DNA from: Clostridia bacterium
Lineage (GTDB): Bacteria; Bacillota; Clostridia; Christensenellales; Aristaeellaceae
NCBI GenBank assembly: GCA_017547805.1
Contig: JAFYOR010000112.1
Coordinates: 1-52,949 of the forward strand
Reading direction: 5' to 3'
Length of the DNA stretch: 52,949 nucleotides
Part shown: piece by piece, positions 31,600-37,873 of the stretch
Layout of the letters: each line of letters opens with the position of its first letter
Numbering within the stretch: the first letter of the stretch is position 1
The notes under the pieces: generated by a model
Databases searched by the model: none
Told to the model about the DNA's origin: nothing
What the model saw: only the letters and a program-made list of their open reading frames with translations
Translations under genes and position numbers: made by a program

Positions 31600-31634
31600 A
31601 AAAGATCCCACAAATGTGGGGTCTTTTCTTTTTG
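31600..31634 (+). terminator. Intrinsic terminator of the 5S rRNA gene
   Basis: AAAAGATCCCACA pairs with TGTGGGGTCTTTT, followed by CTTTTT. Confidence 0.9.
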
Positions 31635-31928
31635 TCCCGGCTGCCGCCCACTTACCCGGGCAGCCTCAGTCAAATACATGCAATGTATTTGGCTAGGTTC
31701 GGACCTCTTCGCCGCCAGTGGGATCGAAGCCTGCCGCTGCCTGTGGCAGAAACAGGCAGGCGGAGCATCGGGAATCGCAAGGAGCGCTTGCGCGACTATG
31801 CGAGTTCCCCGGAGTGAAAGAGAGGAGAGCGCGGACTGTGAACTGTCCGGGAGCGGATACTGATTAACCATCATCCAATAGATCGCTTCTGTATCCAGCC
31901 ACACTTCCGGGAAATTACAGGAAAAACA

Positions 31929-31980
31929 AGCCTTCCCCTTTGGGGAAGGTGGATCGCCGTTAGGCGAGACGGCTGAGGTC
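31929..31980. repeat. Family B half-element, single copy
   Basis: The GCCTTCCCC/GGGGAAGG palindrome is followed by a small hairpin and GGCTGAGGTC, as in the right arm of the pairs at 10.6 and 15.5 kb. No facing partner is present. Confidence 0.65.
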
Positions 31981-32041
31981 CCACCCGCAGGCGGGGTGAT
32001 CGCACGACGACTAATTTACCGGAGAAAGGTGTATCTGCAAA

Positions 32042-32099
32042 GTCAGGGTTCGGAGCGCCCTCCGCGTGCGATCCCATTTAAGCTGCAGCGAAGCGCAGT
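32042..32099. repeat. Dispersed repeat family C, copy 2
   Basis: Inverted relative to the copy at 2467-2524. It contains GCGTGCGATCCCAT. Confidence 0.65.
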
Positions 32100-32145
32100 G
32101 GATGAGGACCCTGACAATCTCCGTACCGACGCAGCATTTCGATGA

Positions 32146-32174
32146 TTGATGGCAAAGCGCGTTCGTGCTATACT
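32146..32174 (+). promoter_or_regulatory. Promoter of the GNAT/C_GCAxxG_C_C pair
   Basis: TTGATG, a 17-bp spacer, TATACT with a TGC extended -10. Confidence 0.65.
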
Positions 32175-32202
32175 GAAAAAAACGGTCATCGGAGGAAGCG
32201 GC

Positions 32203-32718
32203 ATGAGACTGGAAACCAAACGCCTGATTCTGCGTCCCATAGAGGAAAGCGACATGGAGCAGCTGCTTGCCCTGCTTAAAAACGACGTCATCAAGCAAAC
32301 ATACATGATTCCCGATTTTTCCACCGAGGAGGAGGCGCTCCGCCTTGCGCGGCGGTTTATGGCGCTTTCGCAGGGGGAAGAAAAGCTCGTCGTGGGCATT
32401 GCGCTGGACGGAAGGCTGATCGGCTTTCTCAACGAGACGGAAAAGACGGCGGAGGAGATTGAGGTCGGCTACGCGCTGCATCCGGATTTTCACGGCAGAG
32501 GTTATATGACGGAGGCATTCGGCGCGGTGATTGACCATCTGCTGCGCTTGGGGTTTGCGCGTGTGATTGCCGGCGCGTTTGAAGAAAACACGGCCAGCAT
32601 CCGCGTGATGGAAAAATGCGGCATGAAGCGCAGCGACAGGACGGAAATGCTTTCCTACAGAATGAAAGAGCATCGCTGCGTGTACCATACGATCGGGAAA
32701 GAGGAGGAGCAGGCATGA
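32203..32718 (+). CDS. RimJ/RimL-type GNAT acetyltransferase
   Basis: The 171-residue protein starts with the family signature MRLETKRLILRPIEESD. Acetyl-CoA-binding loop residues follow in HGRGYMTEAFGAVIDHLL, then the end segment ENTASIRVMEKCGMKR. Such enzymes acetylate protein N-termini or small amines; the substrate is unknown. GGAGGA lies before the ATG at 32203. Its stop overlaps the start of the next gene, so translation is coupled. A normal, complete GNAT protein. Confidence 0.9.
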   Translation: MRLETKRLILRPIEESDMEQLLALLKNDVIKQTYMIPDFSTEEEALRLARRFMALSQGEEKLVVGIALDGRLIGFLNETEKTAEEIEVGYALHPDFHGRGYMTEAFGAVIDHLLRLGFARVIAGAFEENTASIRVMEKCGMKRSDRTEMLSYRMKEHRCVYHTIGKEEEQA

Positions 32719-33164
32719 CGCATGCTGAAAGAGCACGGGAATTGTTTTTGTCGGGCTGCAGCTGTTCGCAGGCGGTTTTTGGCGCGTTCGCGCTGGAACT
32801 GGGAATTGATCATGAGACGGCGATGCGGCTGACTTCTTCTTTCGGCGGAGGATTGGGCGGTGCGCGTGAGTTATGCGGCGCGGTTTCGGGCATGCTGATG
32901 GTGGCGGGACTCAAGTGGGGGTATGCCGACGGGCAGAACCTTGAGGCAAAGACGGCGCATTACGCCCGCACCCGCGAATTGCTTGAAGGATTCAGGGCGG
33001 CGCACGGCACGCTTATCTGCCGGGAACTGCTGGAAGGACTCAATCCCGGAGAAAATCCTTCGGCGCGTACGCAGACATATTATGCTGAGCGTCCGTGCGT
33101 GCGCTTTGTGCAGAGCGCGGCGGCGCTGCTTGACGCCATGCAGGAAGAACAGATGGGAAAATAA
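32715..33164 (+). CDS. C_GCAxxG_C_C family (putative redox) protein
   Basis: The 149-residue protein has the family's defining pattern. GCSCSQAVFGAF lies near residues 14-25, followed by a GGGLGGARELCGAVSG stretch near 45-60, ICRELLEGL near 102-110 and RPCVRFVQSAAALLD near 126-140. The conserved Cys residues suggest a redox-active or metal-binding membrane-associated helical bundle. The biochemical role of the family is not established. Its ATG overlaps the GNAT stop codon (ATGA), with GGAGGAG upstream. Confidence 0.92.
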   Translation: MTHAERARELFLSGCSCSQAVFGAFALELGIDHETAMRLTSSFGGGLGGARELCGAVSGMLMVAGLKWGYADGQNLEAKTAHYARTRELLEGFRAAHGTLICRELLEGLNPGENPSARTQTYYAERPCVRFVQSAAALLDAMQEEQMGK

Positions 33165-33258
33165 CGAACTTTTTCGCGAAAAAAAGCGGGATTATCCGCA
33201 TAATTCCGCAGAAAACATCAGAATATGCAAAAAAAGAAGCGCTAAAGAAAGTTTTTGT

Positions 33259-33287
33259 TTTACATCCTCCCTTGGTTGATGTATAAT
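33259..33287 (+). promoter_or_regulatory. Sigma-A promoter of the CofE-like gene
   Basis: TTTACA, a 17-bp spacer, TATAAT. The leader is about 68 nt. Confidence 0.85.
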
Positions 33288-33361
33288 ATTGAAGTGATAG
33301 CGAAATGAGAAGAGAGAAAATTGACAGGTAAGTCATAAGCAAACTTTAGGAGTGTTGATAT

Positions 33362-34558
33362 ATGAGCCGCATGATCGGTACCGTATCCATGGGCGTTCGC
33401 GCCCCCATCATCCGTGAAGGAGACGACCTGGTTGAGATCGTTTCCGGCTGCATCGCTGAGGCGATCAAGACGGGTGAAATTACGCCGCGCAACCGCGACG
33501 TGGTCTGCATGACTGAGGCGATCGTCGCCCGCGCGCAGGGCAACTATGCGTCTGTTGATGACATTGCCAAGGACGTCCGCGCAAAGCTGGGCGGAGAAAC
33601 CATCGGCGTGATTTTCCCGATTCTCAGCCGCAATCGTTTCGCCATCTGCCTGCGCGGCATCGCCAAGGGCGCCAAGAAGATCGTCCTGATGCTCAGCTAT
33701 CCGTCCGACGAGGTGGGCAACCATCTGCTGGATCTGGATCTGCTGGACGCCAAGGGCGTCAATCCCTACAGCGACGTGCTCACCCTTGAGCGCTATCACG
33801 AGCTGTTCGGCGCGCCGAAGCACACCTTCACCGGCGTTGACTATGTCGAATATTATTCCCAGCTGATCCGCGAGAGCGGCGCTGAGGTTGAGGTGATCTT
33901 CGCCAACGATCCGCGCGCCATTCTGGCCTACACCAAGAATGTCCTGACCTGTGATATTCACAGCCGTCAGCGCACCAAGCGTCTGCTCAAGGCGGCCGGC
34001 GCCGAGCGTGTCTGCGGTCTTGACGATATTCTGACCGAATCCATCGACGGCAGCGGCTGCAACGAGCGCTATGGCCTGCTGGGCTCCAACAAGTCCACCG
34101 AGGACAAGGTCAAGCTCTTCCCGCGCGAGTGTCAGGATCTGGTTGAAGCGATCCAGGCGCGTCTGCTGGAGATCACCGGCAAGCACATCGAGGTCATGGT
34201 CTATGGCGACGGCGCGTTCAAGGATCCGGTCGGCAAGATCTGGGAGCTGGCTGACCCGGTCGTTTCCCCCGCGTACACCGCCGGCCTTGAGGGCACCCCG
34301 AACGAGCTGAAGCTCAAGTATCTGGCCGACAACGACTTCGCCGCGCTTTCCGGCGAAGAGCTGCGCGACGCGATCAAGAGCAAGATTCAGCAGAAGGACG
34401 GCTCCTCCCTCGTGGGCAATATGGCTGCGCAGGGCACCACGCCGCGCCGCCTGACCGACCTGATCGGCTCTCTGTGCGACCTGACCTCCGGTTCCGGCGA
34501 CAAGGGCACCCCGATCGTCTACATTCAGGGCTATTTTGACAACTACACCAACGATTGA
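33362..34558 (+). CDS. CofE-like (F420-0:gamma-glutamyl ligase family) protein
   Basis: The 398-residue protein has the ligase family's N-terminal IGTVSMGVRAPIIREGDDL and the later metal/GTP-site-like VMVYGDGAFKDPVGKIWELADP. CofE adds glutamate residues to F420-0 in methanogens and actinobacteria. Clostridia are not known to make F420, and no other F420 gene (cofC, cofD, cofG/H) is in the window. The true substrate is therefore unknown, and the protein is longer than archaeal CofE (about 250). AGGAG precedes the ATG. It is monocistronic, with a strong promoter and terminator, so it is probably well expressed. Confidence 0.78.
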   Translation: MSRMIGTVSMGVRAPIIREGDDLVEIVSGCIAEAIKTGEITPRNRDVVCMTEAIVARAQGNYASVDDIAKDVRAKLGGETIGVIFPILSRNRFAICLRGIAKGAKKIVLMLSYPSDEVGNHLLDLDLLDAKGVNPYSDVLTLERYHELFGAPKHTFTGVDYVEYYSQLIRESGAEVEVIFANDPRAILAYTKNVLTCDIHSRQRTKRLLKAAGAERVCGLDDILTESIDGSGCNERYGLLGSNKSTEDKVKLFPRECQDLVEAIQARLLEITGKHIEVMVYGDGAFKDPVGKIWELADPVVSPAYTAGLEGTPNELKLKYLADNDFAALSGEELRDAIKSKIQQKDGSSLVGNMAAQGTTPRRLTDLIGSLCDLTSGSGDKGTPIVYIQGYFDNYTND

Positions 34559-34565
34559 TGTTCAT

Positions 34566-34596
34566 GAAGCTCCGGCGAAGGCCGGAGCTTCTTTTC
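34566..34596 (+). terminator. Intrinsic terminator after the CofE-like gene
   Basis: An 11-bp stem GAAGCTCCGGC/GCCGGAGCTTC with a 4-base loop, then TTTT. Confidence 0.85.
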
Positions 34597-34685
34597 ATCG
34601 CGCCGGCAGGAAATGCGCATCGCCGGGGCGAATACGATATGCATAGAATCTGGATGATTATGCGTGAAAGGATAATTCTGCGCCG

Positions 34686-35525
34686 ATGAGATTTACAAAA
34701 ATGCACGGACTTGGCAACGACTACATCTATATCAATGCCTTTGAAGAGACGGTTGGCGATCCGTCCGCGCTGGCAAAGCGCCTGAGCGACCGCCATTTTG
34801 GCGTGGGCAGCGACGGACTGGTGCTGATTGCGCCCAGCAGCGTTGCCGATTTTCAGATGATCATGTTCAACGCCGACGGTTCGCAGGGCGAGATGTGCGG
34901 CAACGCGAGCCGGTGCGTCGCCAAATATGTTTATGACCGCGGGCTGACGGACAAGACGGTTGTGACGCTGGAAACGCTGGGCGGCATCAAGGTGCTGCAT
35001 ATGATCATTCAAGACGGAGCGGTTCAAGCCGTGCGCGTTGACATGGGCGCGCCGAAGCTGAACTGCGAAGACGTTCCCTGCCTGCTGGGCAGCGGCGTGG
35101 TGAAGAGGGCGAAAATCTCCGTGCTTGACAGGGAGTTTGAAATCACGCCGGTCAATACCGGCAATCCGCATGGCGTCATCTTCCTTGACGAGCCGGTGGA
35201 GAAATTTGATATATACAAATACGGTCCGGCGCTGGAGGCGCATCCGGCGTTCCCGAAGAAGGCGAATATCGAGTTTGTGAATGTGCTTTCCCCCGAACGC
35301 CTGCGCATGCGCGTATGGGAGCGCGGCAGCGGCGTGACGCTCGCCTGCGGCACAGGCTCCTGCGCGGTGCTTGTCGCGGCGAATCTGTGCGGCCTTGCAG
35401 GCAGGAAGGCGGCCGTCGTGCTGGACGGCGGAGAACTGAATAACGAGTGGGACGAAGCGACGGGGCATGTCTTCATGACCGGCCCGGCAACGTTTGTGTT
35501 TGACGGAGAAGTGAACGCTGACTGA
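34686..35525 (+). CDS. dapF: Diaminopimelate epimerase
   Basis: The 279-residue enzyme converts LL- to meso-diaminopimelate for lysine and peptidoglycan synthesis. It is PLP-independent and uses two Cys acid/base residues, seen in MCGNASRC (near Cys71) and ACGTGSC (near Cys220). The opening FTKMHGLGNDYIYIN and the NTGNPHGVIF segment are typical. A weak ribosome site precedes the ATG. An HD-domain gene follows after 25 bp and an overlapping MmcQ gene after that, probably in one operon. No other lysine gene is linked. Confidence 0.96.
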   Translation: MRFTKMHGLGNDYIYINAFEETVGDPSALAKRLSDRHFGVGSDGLVLIAPSSVADFQMIMFNADGSQGEMCGNASRCVAKYVYDRGLTDKTVVTLETLGGIKVLHMIIQDGAVQAVRVDMGAPKLNCEDVPCLLGSGVVKRAKISVLDREFEITPVNTGNPHGVIFLDEPVEKFDIYKYGPALEAHPAFPKKANIEFVNVLSPERLRMRVWERGSGVTLACGTGSCAVLVAANLCGLAGRKAAVVLDGGELNNEWDEATGHVFMTGPATFVFDGEVNAD

Positions 35526-35550
35526 CGGATGAGGAAAGCGAGGAACGCCC

Positions 35551-36141
35551 ATGACGCGACTGTCCGAAGCCATACTCTTTGCCGCGCGCTGCCATGACGG
35601 CATGCTGCGCAAGGGAACCGAGACGCCGTACATTGTCCATCCCATGGAAGCCACGGCGATTGCCGCAGCGCTGACGCAGGATGAGGACATCCTGTGCGCC
35701 TGCATGCTGCACGACGTTGCAGAGGATTGCGGCGTGACGGAGGAGGAGCTTGCCGCCCGCTTCGGCGCGCGCACAGCGCAGCTGGTGATGAGCGAAACAC
35801 AGCTTTGCGATGGCGATCCCCGGCTGACATGGGAACGGCGCAAGCGCAGCGCGCTTGAACGGATCCAAAATGGCGACAGGGCAGTCAAGCTGATTGCGCT
35901 TGCGGATAAGCTGAGCAACCTGCGGGCAATCCGCAGGGACTTTGAACGCGACGCGGAGGCGATGTTTTCCCGCTTCCATCAGCACGACAAGCGCAAGCAT
36001 GCCTGGTATTATCTGAGCGTGGTCGAGCTGCTGCGCGATGAGTTTTCCCAGACGCGCGAATGGCAGGAAATGCGCATGCATGCGCAGTATGTATTCTGCG
36101 GCGAAGCGCAGGAGGAAGGGGAGACGGCCTGTGTCGTATGA
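35551..36141 (+). CDS. HD-domain protein, small alarmone hydrolase (MESH1-like) type
   Basis: The 196-residue single-domain protein has the SpoT-hydrolase-type motifs: TPYIVHPMEA with His30, LHDVAEDC with His54-Asp55 and Glu58-Asp59, and ALADKLSNLRAI with Asp119 and Asn123. There is no synthetase, TGS or ACT domain. Family members hydrolyse (p)ppGpp; some act on NADPH or other nucleotides. Its precise substrate is inferred. It lies between dapF and an mmcQ-like gene, whose GTG start lies inside its 3' end, implying coupling. GAGGAA lies upstream of the ATG. Confidence 0.85.
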   Translation: MTRLSEAILFAARCHDGMLRKGTETPYIVHPMEATAIAAALTQDEDILCACMLHDVAEDCGVTEEELAARFGARTAQLVMSETQLCDGDPRLTWERRKRSALERIQNGDRAVKLIALADKLSNLRAIRRDFERDAEAMFSRFHQHDKRKHAWYYLSVVELLRDEFSQTREWQEMRMHAQYVFCGEAQEEGETACVV

Positions 36142-36493
36142 GTGGAAGGACAGCTTTCTTCTCTCGCTGCCCGGCGTATGCAAGGATTTTAAGGCGGAAT
36201 GGAACTGGACGCGGTACATGGTCGGCGGAAAGCTCTTCTGCGCCGTGTGTCACGACGAGCGCGGCGGCGAGGTCTTCATCACGATGAAGCTGGAGCCGCT
36301 GCGCGGAGAATTCCTGCGCGGGCAATATGCGGATATTCTTCCCGGATATTATATGAACAAGGTGCATTGGAACTCCGTCGGGGCGGAGGGAAGCGTGCCG
36401 CAGGAGCTTCTGCGGGACATGCTTGAGGAATCCTATCGTCTGGTTGCCGGCGGTCTTGCCAAAAAGACGCGCGCGGCGCTTGGCTTGCTCTGA
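36131..36493 (+). CDS. MmcQ/YjbR family protein
   Basis: The 120-residue protein has a CyaY-like fold with probable DNA-binding character (MmcQ/YjbR, DUF419). Matching segments are SYEWKDSFLLSLPGVCKDFK at the start, the LEPLRGEFLRGQY stretch, DILPGYYMNKVHWNSV and ESYRLVAGGLAKKTR. The role of the family is not well defined. The start is a GTG at 36131, chosen because VSYEW aligns with the family N-terminus; it overlaps the preceding gene by 11 bases and GGGGAGA lies about 8 bases upstream. The frame continues upstream only as an out-of-frame shadow of the HD gene. Confidence 0.87.
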   Translation: MSYEWKDSFLLSLPGVCKDFKAEWNWTRYMVGGKLFCAVCHDERGGEVFITMKLEPLRGEFLRGQYADILPGYYMNKVHWNSVGAEGSVPQELLRDMLEESYRLVAGGLAKKTRAALGLL

Positions 36494-36538
36494 TTCTGAT
36501 AAAGATTGGGAAGGGATGTCCGAAACGTTCGCTTCCCC

Positions 36539-36567
36539 TTGACAGATGCAGAGAATTCCTGTAAGAT
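36539..36567 (+). promoter_or_regulatory. Sigma-A promoter of the carAB leader
   Basis: TTGACA, a 17-bp spacer, TAAGAT. Predicted start near 36574, giving a leader of about 230 nt to carA. Confidence 0.8.
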
Positions 36568-36650
36568 TAACGGATGAAGTCGGTGATTGTTCGGATTTGG
36601 ACGATCCCGGATACATACGATACACAAGTGAAAAGGAAGGGGAAGTCAGC

Positions 36651-36710
36651 ATGAACCAGAGCGCTTGTCAGATGCAGCTGTCTTCGTCTTTTTCTTTTGT
36701 GATTGCGTGA
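36651..36710 (+). CDS. Leader peptide of carAB (19 residues)
   Basis: A short ORF with a strong ribosome site (AAGGAAGGGGAAG, then 4-5 bases, then ATG) encodes MNQSACQMQLSSSFSFVIA. Codons 11-16 form a pyrimidine-only, U-rich tract except for one G (36681-36698). The TGA at 36708-36710 is one base before a terminator hairpin. The peptide has no runs of Arg codons, arguing against arginine attenuation. By analogy with E. coli pyrL, translation would be used as a timing device: a ribosome keeping close to a UTP-starved, paused polymerase would block the hairpin. The role is inferred. Confidence 0.7.
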   Translation: MNQSACQMQLSSSFSFVIA

Positions 36711-36742
36711 CAGCCGCCTTTTTGGCGGTTTTCTTTTTCTTG
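36711..36742 (+). terminator. Attenuator (intrinsic terminator) in the carAB leader
   Basis: AGCCGCC at 36712-36718 pairs with GGCGGTT at 36724-36730 (one G-U), with a TTTTT loop and a following TTCTTTTTCTT tail. It lies between the leader peptide and carA with no promoter of comparable quality after it, so readthrough is required for carAB expression. Confidence 0.8.
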
Positions 36743-36806
36743 ACGCGCATGCGGCGCTGCCTGTAACGCTGCGCTGCGTGCGGATTCGATTAAAAGGAGA
36801 GATACA

Positions 36807-37859
36807 ATGGCTACTCTGATCCTTGAGGATGGTTCCCGCTTTGAAGGAACGCTGTTCGGGCATAAGGCTGCCGCTGCCGGCGAGGTTGTCTTTACCACCG
36901 GCATGATCGGCTATCAGGAGGTCGTCACCGATCCCAGCTACGCCGGACAGATCGTGTGCATGACCTATCCGCTGATCGGTAATGTGGGCATCAACGATCT
37001 GGACTTCCAGAGCGCCGGCGCGCACATGAAGGGAATGGTTGTTTCCGAGCTGTGCGATCTGCCCAGCAACTGGCAGACGAAGGATTCGCTGGAAAGCTAC
37101 CTCGATGCGCAGGGCGTGACTGCGCTCTATGGCGTGGATACCCGTGCGCTGACCCGCCATATCCGTGCTGTGGGCGCTATCCGCGGCATGATCGTGGAAG
37201 GCGAAGGCACTCAGGAGGATATTGATGCGCTCAAGGCGCTTAAGGTTGAGAATCCCACGATGGACGTCACCTGCAGGGAAGCGTATGAAGCGGGTGAGGG
37301 CGATGTGACCGTTGCGCTGCTTGATATGGGCACGACGCGCGCGGTGGTCAATAGCCTCACAAAGCGCGGCTGCCGCGTGAAGGTGTATCCGGCGGATACG
37401 GCCGCAGAGGAAATCCTTGCCGCCGGCTGCGACGGCGTGTTTGTTTCCGGCGGCCCCGGCGATCCGGCGGCGCTGCCCGCGGTGATTGAAAATGTGAAGA
37501 AGCTCATGGACGCAAAGCCCACCATGGGCGTGTGTATGGGTCATCTGCTCATGGCGCGCGCCATGGGCGGCAATACCGTGCGCATGAGCTACGGCCATCA
37601 CGGCGGCAATCAGCCGGTGAAGGATATTGCCCGCGGCACCTGCGTGGTGACCAGCCAGAGCCATCTGTATCTGGTGGATAAGGACAACCTGCCGGTAAAC
37701 GCCGAGGTCAGCCATATCAACTGGAACGACAGGACCATCGCCGGTCTTCGCTATACCGACCGCGCTGCGTTCTCCGTGCAGTTCGTGCCGGACGGCGGCA
37801 AATGCCCCAGCGGCACGCATTATCTCTATGACGCGTTCATCGCAGGTCTGAAGAAGTAA
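36807..37859 (+). CDS. carA: Carbamoyl-phosphate synthase small subunit with a degenerate glutaminase site
   Basis: The 350-residue protein matches CarA end to end: an N-terminal domain (GYQEVVTDPSY, VDTRALTRHIR) and a class I glutamine amidotransferase domain with SGGPGDP and the nucleophile Cys243 in GVCMGH. However, the catalytic His and Glu (HPE in other CarA, His353/Glu355 in E. coli) are replaced by Val327 and Asp329 in FVPD. Gln273, Asn311 and Gly313 counterparts, which bind glutamine, are Leu247, Ser285 and Leu287. Glutaminase activity is therefore probably lost, while the subunit may still support CarB. AAAGGAGAG precedes the ATG; carB follows after 14 bp. Expression is probably controlled by the leader attenuator. 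Confidence 0.93.
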   Translation: MATLILEDGSRFEGTLFGHKAAAAGEVVFTTGMIGYQEVVTDPSYAGQIVCMTYPLIGNVGINDLDFQSAGAHMKGMVVSELCDLPSNWQTKDSLESYLDAQGVTALYGVDTRALTRHIRAVGAIRGMIVEGEGTQEDIDALKALKVENPTMDVTCREAYEAGEGDVTVALLDMGTTRAVVNSLTKRGCRVKVYPADTAAEEILAAGCDGVFVSGGPGDPAALPAVIENVKKLMDAKPTMGVCMGHLLMARAMGGNTVRMSYGHHGGNQPVKDIARGTCVVTSQSHLYLVDKDNLPVNAEVSHINWNDRTIAGLRYTDRAAFSVQFVPDGGKCPSGTHYLYDAFIAGLKK

Positions 37860-37873
37860 GGGGGGAGTTCATC

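Larger units (their letters stand above)
31637..32145. other. Gene-free stretch with palindromes and repeat fragments
   Basis: No credible gene was seen in about 500 bp. It holds a hairpin GGCTGCC/GGCAGCC (31640-31665), an inverted repeat CAAATACAT/ATGTATTTG (31671-31691), a GCCTG/CAGGC hairpin (about 31730-31762), a single family B half-element (31929-31980) and a family C copy (32042-32099). It resembles a landing zone for small non-coding repeats. Confidence 0.6.
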
